Source: a virus. From it: a DNA stretch of 64,000 nt. The number at the start of each line of letters is the position of its first letter. Positions within the stretch are counted from its first letter, which is position 1. Below are positions 39,030 to 44,683 of this stretch, in pieces. The notes beneath the pieces are model-generated. The model searched no databases, was not told the origin of the DNA, and saw only the letters and a program-made list of their open reading frames with translations. The position numbers and the translations under genes are program-made. The DNA lies in the IMG/VR virus record IMGVR_UViG_3300028025_002046, positions 1 through 64,000 of that record, one strand, 5' to 3'.

Positions 39030-39054
39030 AACATTTATAATTATATATGATATT

Positions 39055-39249
39055 TTAAAATCGGCGGTAAAAAGTTCGACGAAAAAGTTCGCTTTTTAGC
39101 ACGGCGGCGATAATAGAGAACCCCACATCCAATATGCATTTCCAATGCCGCTGGATGAAATAAAAAACATAGCCCAGGAAGCCCCAGAATGCCCCTAGAA
39201 TCGATTGAGATGGTATCCGACGAACTCTACTATGGTCTAAAATGAACAA
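39055..39249 (-). CDS. Possible small membrane protein (64 aa, TTG start)
   Basis: A 64-codon frame with two hydrophobic segments (ILGAFWGFLGYVFYF and ILDVGFSIIAAVL) and a basic C-terminus (SELFRRTFYRRF). Only a TTG start is available and the ribosome site (AAGGG) is poor. Being next to the holin-like gene makes a second lysis membrane protein conceivable. It may equally be a chance frame. Confidence 0.35.
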   Translation of the reverse strand: MFILDHSRVRRIPSQSILGAFWGFLGYVFYFIQRHWKCILDVGFSIIAAVLKSELFRRTFYRRF

Positions 39250-39282
39250 CCCTTATTTTATAAGGATATGGTAGAATAAAAT

Positions 39283-39489
39283 ATGAAAGAAAACGGAGAT
39301 GTTGAGTTCCTGGATCTATTCGATCCGTCTCAACCTAGATCAGATAAAGAGCTTATCGAAGAAAGACTCGCTATCTGCAATCAATGTCCATGGCTTCAGA
39401 AGAATTTGATGAAATGTAGACAATGTGGTTGTTATATGAAGCTAAAATCTACTTTGCGTCAAGCTAAGTGTCCTCTAGGACATTGGTAA
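39283..39489 (+). CDS. Zinc-ribbon phage protein (68 aa)
   Basis: The N-terminal half is acidic (VEFLDLFDPSQPRSDKEL). Residues 30-68 hold CNQCPWL, CRQCGCYMKLKS and CPLGHW, a cysteine pattern found in small zinc proteins of many large phages. A TAGAAT -10 lies 5 nt before the ATG, so the start is close to leaderless. Biochemical function is unknown. Confidence 0.75.
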   Translation: MKENGDVEFLDLFDPSQPRSDKELIEERLAICNQCPWLQKNLMKCRQCGCYMKLKSTLRQAKCPLGHW

Positions 39490-39524
39490 GATACTTTTGC
39501 TTCAATCAAGACAGGCTTTGCCTG

Positions 39525-39553
39525 TTGTATACCGTTCGATTTTATGTTATACT
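39525..39553 (+). promoter_or_regulatory. Sigma-A-like promoter of the HTH gene
   Basis: TTGTAT, 17 nt, TATACT. An inverted repeat ACAGGC-TTT-GCCTGT at 39511-39525 abuts the -35 and could be an operator or the previous gene's terminator. Confidence 0.55.
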
Positions 39554-39582
39554 ATAGTTCTACATATTTAGGAGAGAAATAT

Positions 39583-39759
39583 ATGTCATTTTACGACGAA
39601 AGAGCATATCAGAACAAAGATATCCTCGAAAAGATGTTCCTACAGGGACTTTCATCCAAACAAATTGCAAAACAGTTGCATATTTCGTATAAATTAGTCA
39701 ATCTCTGGCTTGTTAAGCATAATTTAGTCACTCGTAACTCAGAAATGAGTTTTCCATAA
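39583..39759 (+). CDS. Small helix-turn-helix protein (58 aa)
   Basis: ATG at 39583 follows AGGAGAG by 7 nt and is preferred to an upstream in-frame ATG inside the promoter. The core LEKMFLQGLSSKQIAKQLHI, then SYKLVNLWLVKHNL, is a clear HTH similar to homing-endonuclease or MerR/sigma-4 type helices. It is a candidate regulator, perhaps of the nearby promoter arrays. It overlaps the following membrane peptide by one base. Confidence 0.7.
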   Translation: MSFYDERAYQNKDILEKMFLQGLSSKQIAKQLHISYKLVNLWLVKHNLVTRNSEMSFP

Positions 39760-39854
39760 TGCTTAAAAAGATTGGTTGGCTTATTTTGTTATCTTTATGC
39801 TTATTTAGCTTTCAAGCACTGTTCTTTGCTGTCATTTCTACGTTATTTCTGTAA
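39759..39854 (+). CDS. Single-span membrane micropeptide (31 aa)
   Basis: MLKKIGWLILLSLCLFSFQA followed by a hydrophobic end: two lysines and one membrane helix. It starts inside the TAATG of the HTH gene, so it is translationally coupled. Confidence 0.55.
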   Translation: MLKKIGWLILLSLCLFSFQALFFAVISTLFL

Positions 39855-40058
39855 TACCTGGCAAAATAGCAAATCTGAAAAAATTTTTATTTTCCATATT
39901 GGAGAAAATCTGAATATTTTGAATAAGTGTATGATACATACCCTAGGGTAGTGCTACCAGGGTTTCGTAGTGAGCACACATCCCCCTACTACCAGCTAAA
40001 TACAGAGCTTCGATCTGTTATCAATTCGTTACACAAATAAGCGTGTTTGTGCTTGCTA
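39855..40058 (+). other. Non-coding leader region with foldback sequences
   Basis: No gene is seen. The stretch has AT-rich sequence, a TATGAT -10-like site near 39929, and the pairs CCCTAGGG and GGTAGTGCTACC followed by CCAGGG. Together these could fold into an RNA of about 100 nt before the first class II promoter. There is no clear terminator. Confidence 0.3.
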
Positions 40059-40082
40059 AATGTCTGCCTACTACCCTATAAT
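40059..40082 (+). promoter_or_regulatory. Class II promoter 1
   Basis: AATGTCTGCC element, then TATAAT at the fixed spacing. The predicted start 6 nt later is ATAAAGAG. It drives the 57-aa membrane protein. Confidence 0.75.
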
Positions 40083-40109
40083 TAATACATAAAGAGAAAA
40101 GGAAAACAA

Positions 40110-40283
40110 ATGACTAAGGTTCTATCGGTTCTATCACTAATCGCTCACGCAGTAGCATTTCTAGTTGCTGTCTATGTAATGGTTCTAGACAAAGAAGGTA
40201 ACTATGGTTATCTACTTGTTTTGGCAACCTTCGTTACCCTGCCAGTAACCATAATTCTAGTAGCAAACAAACTAAGCAAGTAA
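40110..40283 (+). CDS. Two-span membrane protein (57 aa)
   Basis: Two hydrophobic helices (LSLIAHAVAFLVAVYVMV and YLLVLATFVTLPVTIILVAN) with a short loop DKEGNYG. AAAGGAAAAC before the ATG. It is the first gene of the promoter-rich block and shares its transcript with the next micro-gene. Function unknown. Confidence 0.7.
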   Translation: MTKVLSVLSLIAHAVAFLVAVYVMVLDKEGNYGYLLVLATFVTLPVTIILVANKLSK

Positions 40284-40293
40284 AGGAAAACAA

Positions 40294-40419
40294 ATGAGCA
40301 ATTTCAAACTATACCTATACACCGTTGATGGCGATGCCGTTACCTCAATGATTCACGTTGATGATGTTGAAGAATTCTTGCTTGAACATCCTGATGCCGT
40401 GCTAACTAACCGTAGATAG
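40294..40419 (+). CDS. Micro-protein A, copy 1 (41 aa)
   Basis: MSNFKLYLYTVDGDAVTSMI, then a second half EEFLLEHPDAVLTNR. It is clearly paralogous to the 45-aa gene at 41494 (TIDGDAVVSSIY, EFLKEHPEAVPTN). A compact beta-alpha unit is likely. Ribosome site AAAGGAAAAC. Confidence 0.7.
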   Translation: MSNFKLYLYTVDGDAVTSMIHVDDVEEFLLEHPDAVLTNRR

Positions 40420-40449
40420 TTATCCACAGGATAGCAATAGTTATCCACA
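40420..40449 (+). promoter_or_regulatory. Pair of DnaA boxes, 21-bp spacing
   Basis: Two perfect TTATCCACA, starts 21 bp apart. The first begins one base after the stop codon of the preceding gene. Confidence 0.6.
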
Positions 40450-40452
40450 GGC

Positions 40453-40482
40453 GGTACCCAAAAATAACGGTTTGGTAACGAA
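40453..40482 (+). repeat. 30-bp intergenic repeat, copy 1
   Basis: GGTACCCAAAAATAACGG then TTTGGTAACGAA. Contains two TAACG boxes 11 bp apart. It ends 20 bp before the next AATGTC element. Confidence 0.8.
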
Positions 40483-40501
40483 ACGTGTTATGTGTCGTTA
40501 T

Positions 40502-40525
40502 AATGTCTGCCTATGTGCTTATAAT
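40502..40525 (+). promoter_or_regulatory. Class II promoter 2 (leaderless)
   Basis: AATGTCTGCC, TATAAT, 6 nt, then the ATG of the 49-aa gene at the predicted start. Confidence 0.8.
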
Positions 40526-40531
40526 TGACCT

Positions 40532-40681
40532 ATGAACGAAATCAAATGTGTAGTATGTGAAGACAAAGCAACCGAACTAGCCCTTGATGTTTGGGGAGCA
40601 GACTTAGAGATTTGCGACAAGCAAGAGTGCTATGACGAAATTGCTGATGGTGATTGGATACACACAAAGCCACTGGCATAA
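40532..40681 (+). CDS. Cys-containing small protein (49 aa)
   Basis: MNEIKCVVCEDKATELALDV, then ICDKQECYDEI. A CxxC plus CxxxxC arrangement could bind one zinc. The ATG lies exactly at the predicted transcription start, so no ribosome site is expected. The stop codon overlaps the next class II element. Confidence 0.7.
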   Translation: MNEIKCVVCEDKATELALDVWGADLEICDKQECYDEIADGDWIHTKPLA

Positions 40682-40703
40682 TGTCTGCCCTATCAACTAA
40701 ACT
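40680..40703 (+). promoter_or_regulatory. Class II promoter 3 (weak -10)
   Basis: AATGTCTGCC followed at the usual distance by TAAACT. Confidence 0.6.
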
Positions 40704-40728
40704 AATAACATCTAACAAAGGAAACTAA

Positions 40729-40851
40729 ATGGCTAACTACTCAGTATCAAGATTCAACGAACTAATGCGTATCGCTAAGAGTGATGAGTATATGAGTGAG
40801 AGTGAGTTCAATGAACTAATGGCTATCTTCAAGATTCGTGGGTATCACTAA
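40729..40851 (+). CDS. Micro-protein B, copy 1 (40 aa)
   Basis: MANYSVSRFNELMRIAKSDE, then YMSESEFNELMAIFKIRGYH. Two repeated FNELM helices. Near-identical in length and sequence to the gene at 42806. It overlaps a membrane micropeptide by one base, as its paralog nearly does. Confidence 0.75.
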   Translation: MANYSVSRFNELMRIAKSDEYMSESEFNELMAIFKIRGYH

Positions 40852-40913
40852 TGGTTGAATGGATCATCTACCTATTTGGCTTATGGCTAATAGCGGTTAT
40901 TCTTACTCAGTAA
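40851..40913 (+). CDS. Membrane micropeptide, copy 1 (20 aa)
   Basis: MVEWIIYLFGLWLIAVILTQ: a single membrane helix ending in Gln before the stop. Related short peptides ending NQ occur at 42930 and 46753. It is coupled to the upstream gene by TAATG. Confidence 0.55.
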   Translation: MVEWIIYLFGLWLIAVILTQ

Positions 40914-40941
40914 ACTAATCGGCGTGTCGTCTTGACAAATG

Positions 40942-40955
40942 CCCCCGAAAGGGGG
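40942..40955 (+). terminator. GNRA hairpin (CCCCC-GAAA-GGGGG)
   Basis: A perfect 5-bp GC stem with a GAAA loop, followed by TACC. It has no U-run, so termination would be factor-aided or weak. Preceded by GGCGTGTCG. Confidence 0.5.
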
Positions 40956-40983
40956 TACCAAAAATAACGGTTTGATAACGACA
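40954..40983 (+). repeat. 30-bp intergenic repeat, copy 2
   Basis: GGTACCAAAAATAACGG then TTTGATAACGACAC. It ends about 20 bp before AATGTC. Confidence 0.75.
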
Positions 40984-41001
40984 CTACGATATGACTTGCA
41001 T

Positions 41002-41025
41002 AATGTCTGACCCTGTGCTTATAAT
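41002..41025 (+). promoter_or_regulatory. Class II promoter 4
   Basis: AATGTCTGACCC, TGCT-TATAAT region; predicted start ATAAAGAAAG. Drives the 93-aa gene. Confidence 0.8.
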
Positions 41026-41050
41026 TGAGGTATAAAGAAAGAGGTTCCAA

Positions 41051-41332
41051 ATGACTTACTACAACTACCGCCAAAACAACTCGGGTGGCTCGTTCTCTGA
41101 CCCTGCCCTAAATGTTGTCGTCAAGGCAAATAGCCCTGCTGAGGCAGATGCGATTGCCATCACTAAGGGTATCTACTTTGACCCTGAGTTTGAGATTGAT
41201 TGCGATTGCTGTGGTAACCGCTGGTATCCTGCTACTGAATACACTGCCTCAGATACCATTCCTGCTGTATCAGATTGGGATTGCCAATGGGCTATCTCTG
41301 ATGGTGTGTTTGCTCAGATAGTTGTTGAGTAG
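41051..41332 (+). CDS. Unknown protein (93 aa)
   Basis: A Tyr/Asn-rich N-terminus (MTYYNYRQNNSGG), an alternating beta-helix segment VVVKANSPAEADAIAITKGI, then FEIDCDCCGNRWYPA with a CxCC cluster. The SPAEADAIA helix resembles the EEA-type motif shared by several small proteins here (52210, 52740, 54559). AGAGGTTCC before the ATG. Confidence 0.7.
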   Translation: MTYYNYRQNNSGGSFSDPALNVVVKANSPAEADAIAITKGIYFDPEFEIDCDCCGNRWYPATEYTASDTIPAVSDWDCQWAISDGVFAQIVVE

Positions 41333-41366
41333 GGGAAACCCTACTTGATACACACCTAAAAATGTG

Positions 41367-41396
41367 GGTACCCAAAAATAACGGTTTGATAACGAA
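41367..41396 (+). repeat. 30-bp intergenic repeat, copy 3
   Basis: Same core (GGTACCCAAAAATAACGG) with TTTGATAACGAA. Ends 40 bp before AATGTC. Followed by GGCGTGTCG. Confidence 0.8.
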
Positions 41397-41435
41397 GCTT
41401 AATAAATGTGTAAAATACGGCGTGTCGCTACCTAA

Positions 41436-41459
41436 AATGTCATACCCCCTTGCTATGCT
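41436..41459 (+). promoter_or_regulatory. Class II promoter 5
   Basis: AATGTCATACCCCC, then TATGCT with upstream TGC. Confidence 0.7.
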
Positions 41460-41493
41460 TACAGGGTAAGCAAAAAAGAAAAGGAAATTGAAA

Positions 41494-41631
41494 ATGAAAA
41501 ACGAACTAAAGAAGTGGCAACTATTCGAATACACCATTGACGGAGATGCTGTCGTTTCGTCAATCTACTACCTAGACATTGCGGAATTCCTAAAGGAACA
41601 CCCTGAAGCAGTGCCAACTAACCACCGCTAA
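41494..41631 (+). CDS. Micro-protein A, copy 2 (45 aa)
   Basis: Paralog of the 41-aa gene at 40294: shared IDGDAV, EFLxEHPxAV and TNxR. It has a four-residue longer N-terminus (MKNELKKW). AAAAGGAAATTG ribosome site. Confidence 0.7.
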   Translation: MKNELKKWQLFEYTIDGDAVVSSIYYLDIAEFLKEHPEAVPTNHR

Positions 41632-41649
41632 AAGAAAAGGAAATTGAAA

Positions 41650-41748
41650 TTGATAACACTAACTTTTGAAACTTGGGAAGAATTTGATAACGCTCTAAGC
41701 GGTATCACTAGCCTAGTAATCGCTACTAATCCAGACCCTACTAAATAG
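41650..41748 (+). CDS. Micro-protein with TTG start (32 aa)
   Basis: Frame TTG-ATAACACTAACTTTTG encodes (M)ITLTFETWEEFDNALSGI, then TSLVIATNPDPTK. It has an AAAAGGAAATTGAAA ribosome site identical to the gene before it. Short and TTG-started, so uncertain. Confidence 0.4.
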   Translation: MITLTFETWEEFDNALSGITSLVIATNPDPTK

Positions 41749-41780
41749 TTATCCACAACTACTTATCCACCTGTGGATAA
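41749..41780. promoter_or_regulatory. DnaA boxes including an inverted pair
   Basis: TTATCCACA at 41749, then TTATCCACC-TGTGGATAA at 41763-41780, an 18-bp near-perfect palindrome of two facing boxes. Confidence 0.55.
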
Positions 41781-41784
41781 CTTT

Positions 41785-41814
41785 GGTACCCAAAAATAAC
41801 GTTTTGGTAACAAA
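41785..41814 (+). repeat. 30-bp intergenic repeat, copy 4
   Basis: GGTACCCAAAAATAACG then TTTTGGTAACAAA. Ends 40 bp before AATGTC; GGCGTGTCG lies between. Confidence 0.8.
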
Positions 41815-41853
41815 CTTAAAAAGACCTACGATTTACGGCGTGTCGTTCCCTAA

Positions 41854-41877
41854 AATGTCCTACCCCTATGCTATGCT
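41854..41877 (+). promoter_or_regulatory. Class II promoter 6
   Basis: AATGTCCTACCCC, TATGCT; predicted start ATAAAGAAAA. Confidence 0.7.
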
Positions 41878-41909
41878 GAAAGCATAAAGAAAAAGAAATG
41901 AGAAATCAA

Positions 41910-42044
41910 ATGGCAGTAACAATCAAACTAACCCCTAGCGAATCAAACCTATTCAACTGCGAAATCTGTGGCAACCCTGCCAACAAGATGAAACTAATGA
42001 ACAGCGGTTACTGCCAATACACTTGTGCCAGATGTGCCAAGTAA
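41910..42044 (+). CDS. Zinc-ribbon micro-protein C, copy 1 (44 aa)
   Basis: MAVTIKLTPSESNLFNCEIC, then GNPANKMKLM and CQYTCARCAK. The CEIC...CARC pattern is a minimal zinc ribbon. Paralog of the gene at 43427 (same CxxCGxPA core and spacing). AAAAGAAATGAG before the ATG. Confidence 0.75.
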   Translation: MAVTIKLTPSESNLFNCEICGNPANKMKLMNSGYCQYTCARCAK

Positions 42045-42068
42045 AATGTCATAGCCTACTGATAAACT
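42045..42068 (+). promoter_or_regulatory. Class II promoter 7 (weak -10)
   Basis: AATGTCATAGCC and TAAACT at fixed spacing; starts the RNA carrying the 46-bp repeat and the 87-aa gene. Confidence 0.6.
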
Positions 42069-42089
42069 AAATATATAAACAAAAGGAAA

Positions 42090-42135
42090 TGAGCCTTAGC
42101 AAATAAACGAGTAATCGGTGAGCCTAAGCAAATAA
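42090..42135 (+). repeat. 46-bp repeat, copy 1 (CTTAG/CTAAG)
   Basis: Two TGAGCCTNAGCAAATAA units separated by ACGAGTAATCGG. It differs from the copy at 43809 at only two positions, and those two stay complementary to each other. The first unit follows AAAAGGAA and would encode MSLSK-stop. Confidence 0.85.
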
Positions 42136-42167
42136 GTTCCACTAACAAAAAAAGAAATGAGAAATAA

Positions 42168-42431
42168 ATGAACATCAACGAAATTCGCGAACAAGGTATC
42201 GGTTCAAACTTCAAGGTTATCAACCAAGCAGACGGATACCAAAAGAATAACCGCCTATGGTTTGGTGAGTGTGTTGAGTGTGGTGAGAGAGTAACCAATT
42301 CAAACCTAAAAGGTGTTTGGGTTCACACAATAATCTTAGAGCGTGACGGCTTGTCTACTAGGTCTAGAGATGTTGATTACTGCCCTACCGCTCAAATTCA
42401 GGGTAACCTAGTTCAAGAGATTTCAATCTAG
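42168..42431 (+). CDS. Cys-pair small protein (87 aa)
   Basis: MNINEIREQGIGSNFKVINQ, then LWFGECVECGERVTNSNLKG, WVHTIILERDG. The CVEC pair plus a late Cys (DYCPT) suggests a small metal-binding beta protein. It follows the 46-bp repeat by 32 nt, so that repeat lies in its 5' leader. Confidence 0.7.
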   Translation: MNINEIREQGIGSNFKVINQADGYQKNNRLWFGECVECGERVTNSNLKGVWVHTIILERDGLSTRSRDVDYCPTAQIQGNLVQEISI

Positions 42432-42493
42432 GCAAAAACTTTTTGCGACACGCCAGGGATAACTTGACAAATCGCAAAAATTTTGGTACCCGA

Positions 42494-42509
42494 TCGAACA
42501 CTTGTTCGA
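42494..42509. promoter_or_regulatory. LexA-type SOS box 1
   Basis: TCGAACACTTGTTCGA: perfect TCGAAC/GTTCGA arms with a 4-bp centre, matching the Gram-positive/actinobacterial LexA consensus. It lies just after a GGTACC core and about 50 bp upstream of class II promoter 8. Confidence 0.6.
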
Positions 42510-42559
42510 ATGTAACGATTAGGTTACGGAAGCTCAGAAACACCCCTAAATCTAACTAA

Positions 42560-42583
42560 AATGTCAGACCCCCCTGTTACAAT
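42560..42583 (+). promoter_or_regulatory. Class II promoter 8
   Basis: AATGTCAGACCCCC, TACAAT; predicted start ATAAACGAAAGG. Confidence 0.75.
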
Positions 42584-42608
42584 GAATACATAAACGAAAG
42601 GCAAACTA

Positions 42609-42758
42609 ATGAAAAGAATTCACACAGTAATGGCGTTCCTACCAAACAAGAAGAAGGTTATTGACCTAACCTATGACGCAGACAATTTTACAGTAGAGCA
42701 AGCAATCAAGTCTGTGGAAGACAAGGGCTTGACAGTAATTTCGGTTTACACAAACTAA
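42609..42758 (+). CDS. Small protein (49 aa) downstream of an SOS-type box
   Basis: MKRIHTVMAFLPNKKKVIDL, then FTVEQAIKSVEDKGLTVISVY. A beta-alpha-beta unit. CGAAAGGC before the ATG. If the LexA-type box is functional, this would be damage-induced. Confidence 0.65.
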   Translation: MKRIHTVMAFLPNKKKVIDLTYDADNFTVEQAIKSVEDKGLTVISVYTN

Positions 42759-42782
42759 AATGTCTGACCCTACTGCTAAAAT
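42759..42782 (+). promoter_or_regulatory. Class II promoter 9
   Basis: AATGTCTGACCC, TAAAAT; the element begins on the base after the previous stop codon. Confidence 0.7.
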
Positions 42783-42805
42783 GAAATCAAACGAAAGGAA
42801 GTCAA

Positions 42806-42928
42806 ATGGCTAACTACAATGTTGCGAGATACAACGAACTAATGAGAATTGCTAAGAGCAACGAATTTATGTCTGAAAGCGAATTCAACGAATTGGTTGG
42901 AATAATGAAAATTAGGGGATACCACTAA
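42806..42928 (+). CDS. Micro-protein B, copy 2 (40 aa)
   Basis: MANYNVARYNELMRIAKSNE, then FMSESEFNELVGIMKIRGYH: same length as the copy at 40729 and mostly conservative changes. CGAAAGGAAG ribosome site. Confidence 0.75.
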   Translation: MANYNVARYNELMRIAKSNEFMSESEFNELVGIMKIRGYH

Positions 42929-42929
42929 A

Positions 42930-42989
42930 ATGGAATTCCTATCCCTAGCCCTAATCGCTTTCGCAATCTATCTATTTATCAATCAGTAA
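42930..42989 (+). CDS. Membrane micropeptide, copy 2 (19 aa)
   Basis: MEFLSLALIAFAIYLFINQ: one membrane helix ending NQ. It follows micro-protein B as in the first block. Confidence 0.55.
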   Translation: MEFLSLALIAFAIYLFINQ

Positions 42990-42999
42990 AGGAAATCAA

Positions 43000-43200
43000 A
43001 TGTCTGTAACTATCAAGCGTAATGTAATTCTATCGGTTCTAGCAACCATCTTCTTCTTCGTGGCTAAGTCTGGTCTTGATGAAATGGCTAAGTCTGGTCT
43101 TGACGGCTTGGGAATGTTCCCTTTCCTAATCGGTGGCTTTGGCTTTCTAGGCTTCTCTATCGGTCTGGTTATTCGTCTATGGGGGAATGAGAAAGAGTAG
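43000..43200 (+). CDS. Two-span membrane protein with internal repeat (66 aa)
   Basis: Helix 1 NVILSVLATIFFFVA, then a duplicated hydrophilic unit AKSGLDEMAKSGLDGLG, then helix 2 FLIGGFGFLGFSIGLVIRLW and a charged end. The duplication of MAKSGLD is visible in the DNA (GGCTAAGTCTGGTCTTGA twice). AAAGGAAATC before the ATG. Confidence 0.7.
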   Translation: MSVTIKRNVILSVLATIFFFVAKSGLDEMAKSGLDGLGMFPFLIGGFGFLGFSIGLVIRLWGNEKE

Positions 43201-43203
43201 GAG

Positions 43204-43233
43204 TTATCCACACCCTACCCCAAGTTATCCACA
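43204..43233 (+). promoter_or_regulatory. Pair of DnaA boxes, 21-bp spacing
   Basis: Two perfect TTATCCACA with 21-bp spacing, directly after a stop codon, as at 40420 and 44038. Confidence 0.6.
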
Positions 43234-43245
43234 GGGGGTACCCCC

Positions 43246-43311
43246 CGAACACTTGTTCGAATTTACGTAGCTTACGTAGCTCCCCCCCAGCTTTTTTCGA
43301 ACAAAAGATCG
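43246..43311. promoter_or_regulatory. LexA-type SOS box 2 and degenerate copy
   Basis: CGAACACTTGTTCG at 43246-43259 repeats box 1. A half-degenerate CGAACAAAAGATCG lies at 43298-43311. Between them are two TTACGTAGC direct repeats, and after them TAACG boxes 11 bp apart. Confidence 0.55.
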
Positions 43312-43372
43312 AATGTAACGAATTGGTAACAAAATGCGACACACCCCCTAAAAGCCTATAAAAACTAACTAA

Positions 43373-43396
43373 AATGTCAGACCCCCCTGCTATGCT
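43373..43396 (+). promoter_or_regulatory. Class II promoter 10
   Basis: AATGTCAGACCCCCC, TGC-TATGCT. Confidence 0.7.
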
Positions 43397-43426
43397 TACT
43401 ATGTAAGCAAAAGAAATGAGAAATAA

Positions 43427-43555
43427 ATGAAATACCTACTAAGCCCAGCCGAATCAGCAAAGTTTCCTTGCGACCTTTGTGGCAAGCCAGCAACTAACGC
43501 CTATGTAATGCGTTCAGGATTCGTTCGTTACAATTGTAATCGCTGTGTGTCGTAA
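43427..43555 (+). CDS. Zinc-ribbon micro-protein C, copy 2 (42 aa)
   Basis: MKYLLSPAESAKFPCDLCGK, then PATNAYVMRSGF and YNCNRCVS: paralog of the gene at 41910, same cysteine spacing. Confidence 0.75.
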   Translation: MKYLLSPAESAKFPCDLCGKPATNAYVMRSGFVRYNCNRCVS

Positions 43556-43561
43556 CGCTAA

Positions 43562-43585
43562 AATGTCTTACCCTAATGCTAAAAT
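43562..43585 (+). promoter_or_regulatory. Class II promoter 11
   Basis: AATGTCTTACCC, TAAAAT with upstream TGC. Confidence 0.7.
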
Positions 43586-43616
43586 AAATTATCAAACAAA
43601 AAGAAAGAGCAACTAA

Positions 43617-43796
43617 ATGCCAAAGCCAAGAATGACCAAAGCCGAAAAAGCAATCGTGAAAGCGGTGAACGCAATTGTGTTCGCAAATCCAGAAATCCGT
43701 AATGGCGGAAAATTCCTAGACAGAGCCGCTTTCCAAAAGTTGCCAGACCAGACCCAGAAAATCTATCTGGATTTGGTAATCAACAAAACATTCTAA
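43617..43796 (+). CDS. Basic small protein (59 aa)
   Basis: MPKPRMTKAEKAIVKAVNAI, then a FLDRAAFQKLPDQTQKIYLD helix. Basic N-terminus and helical body could bind nucleic acid. Followed by the second 46-bp repeat. Confidence 0.65.
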   Translation: MPKPRMTKAEKAIVKAVNAIVFANPEIRNGGKFLDRAAFQKLPDQTQKIYLDLVINKTF

Positions 43797-43808
43797 AACC
43801 AAATGGCG

Positions 43809-43854
43809 TGAGCCTGAGCAAATAAACGAGTAATCGGTGAGCCTCAGCAAATAA
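43809..43854 (+). repeat. 46-bp repeat, copy 2 (CTGAG/CTCAG)
   Basis: Identical to the copy at 42090 except that the T and A at the variable sites are G and C here, so the CTNAG arms remain complementary. It lies in the gap before the 53-aa gene. Confidence 0.85.
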
Positions 43855-43875
43855 AGCCCTAACGAAAGGAAAACT

Positions 43876-44037
43876 ATGACAGCCAAAGAAAAAATCGAAT
43901 TGCTTACTCGCAAGCACGAAAGAGGTTTGGTTATCTCTAACCTCTACTCTGCCATTCTCGCCTGTGATGAGGATGCCGATGAATGTGATGTTTGTCTAGG
44001 CTTGAAATACGCAATTCAGCGGATAGAGAAAATGTAG
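43876..44037 (+). CDS. Small acidic helical protein (53 aa)
   Basis: MTAKEKIELLTRKHERGLVI, then CDEDADECDVCLGLKYAIQR. AACGAAAGGAAAAC ribosome site. No class II promoter of its own, so it is expressed with the preceding gene through the 46-bp repeat. Confidence 0.65.
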   Translation: MTAKEKIELLTRKHERGLVISNLYSAILACDEDADECDVCLGLKYAIQRIEKM

Positions 44038-44067
44038 TTATCCACAGGTAACCAAAAGTTATCCACA
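44038..44067 (+). promoter_or_regulatory. Pair of DnaA boxes, 21-bp spacing
   Basis: Two perfect TTATCCACA starting 21 bp apart, first base immediately after the stop codon. Confidence 0.6.
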
Positions 44068-44131
44068 GGGCGTACCCACCCCCCTAGATCATTTACGTAA
44101 CCAATTAAATACCCCCCAGATTATTTCCCAT

Positions 44132-44155
44132 AATGTCCGACCCCCTTGTTATACT
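44132..44155 (+). promoter_or_regulatory. Class II promoter 12 (leaderless)
   Basis: AATGTCCGACCCCC, TATACT, 6 nt, ATG. Confidence 0.8.
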
Positions 44156-44161
44156 TATCGT

Positions 44162-44305
44162 ATGAACGATAAGACGACTTGCTACCACTGCCAGAAGAAC
44201 AACACCTACGCTTTGGCTACCCTAAAAAATGGCAATGTTATGCGTGTGTGTAACCTATGCTCATTTTACCTTGACGACCTAATCACCAACCTAGTAATTC
44301 TCTAA
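44162..44305 (+). CDS. Zinc-ribbon small protein (47 aa)
   Basis: MNDKTTCYHCQKNNTYALAT, then RVCNLCSFYLDDLI: CxxC...CxxC. Begins at the predicted transcription start. Confidence 0.75.
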   Translation: MNDKTTCYHCQKNNTYALATLKNGNVMRVCNLCSFYLDDLITNLVIL

Positions 44306-44320
44306 GAAAGGAAAATCCCT

Positions 44321-44383
44321 ATGGATGACGACTATGTAGAATATGATGAGTGCTATGAAGAGCCAGGTGACTTCTTTTCATAG
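44321..44383 (+). CDS. Acidic micropeptide (20 aa)
   Basis: MDDDYVEYDECYEEPGDFFS; 9 of 20 residues are Asp or Glu. AAAGGAAAATC precedes the ATG. It ends at the following hairpin. Small, hence moderate confidence. Confidence 0.5.
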   Translation: MDDDYVEYDECYEEPGDFFS

Positions 44384-44385
44384 CA

Positions 44386-44419
44386 CCACCCTTCGGGGGG
44401 TACCCCCAGCTCCGCTGGG
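44386..44419 (+). terminator. Tandem GC hairpins with GGTACC core
   Basis: CCACCC-TTCG-GGGGGT, overlapping GGGGGTACCCCC, then CAGC-TCC-GCTG. No U-run. TTTACG follows. Confidence 0.55.
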
Positions 44420-44439
44420 TCGTTTACGTTAAGAAGTAT

Positions 44440-44463
44440 AATGTCTGACCCCCCTGCTATACT
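44440..44463 (+). promoter_or_regulatory. Class II promoter 13
   Basis: AATGTCTGACCCCCC, TGC-TATACT; an in-frame ATG lies at the predicted start. Confidence 0.8.
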
Positions 44464-44469
44464 TGAGGT

Positions 44470-44661
44470 ATGAATTCACGAAAGGCTAACTCTATGACCA
44501 CTCCTAACCCTAACCCTAATGTCGTTGGCTATGTCTGCGTTTACTGCCAGAAACTCTACCTGCCAGAAGAAACCATCTGCCTAGATTGTAACGAGTATGA
44601 CGGAATGGTGGCTCTAACCAAGAACATCTTGGCTATGTTTGCTGACCCTGTTGTTTCATAA
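44470..44661 (+). CDS. Zinc-ribbon protein with two possible starts (63 or 55 aa)
   Basis: The ATG at 44470 coincides with the predicted +1 (leaderless, 63 aa). An in-frame ATG at 44494 follows the usual CGAAAGG leader (55 aa). The protein has VCVYCQKLYLPEETICLDCN, a CxxC...CxxC ribbon with an acidic linker. Conservation of the leader suggests the shorter form is the original one. Confidence 0.7.
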   Translation: MNSRKANSMTTPNPNPNVVGYVCVYCQKLYLPEETICLDCNEYDGMVALTKNILAMFADPVVS

Positions 44662-44683
44662 TGTCTGTGGCTACTGCTAAACT
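44660..44683 (+). promoter_or_regulatory. Class II promoter 14 (weak)
   Basis: AATGTCTGTGGC with TAAACT; begins within the previous stop codon. Confidence 0.6.
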
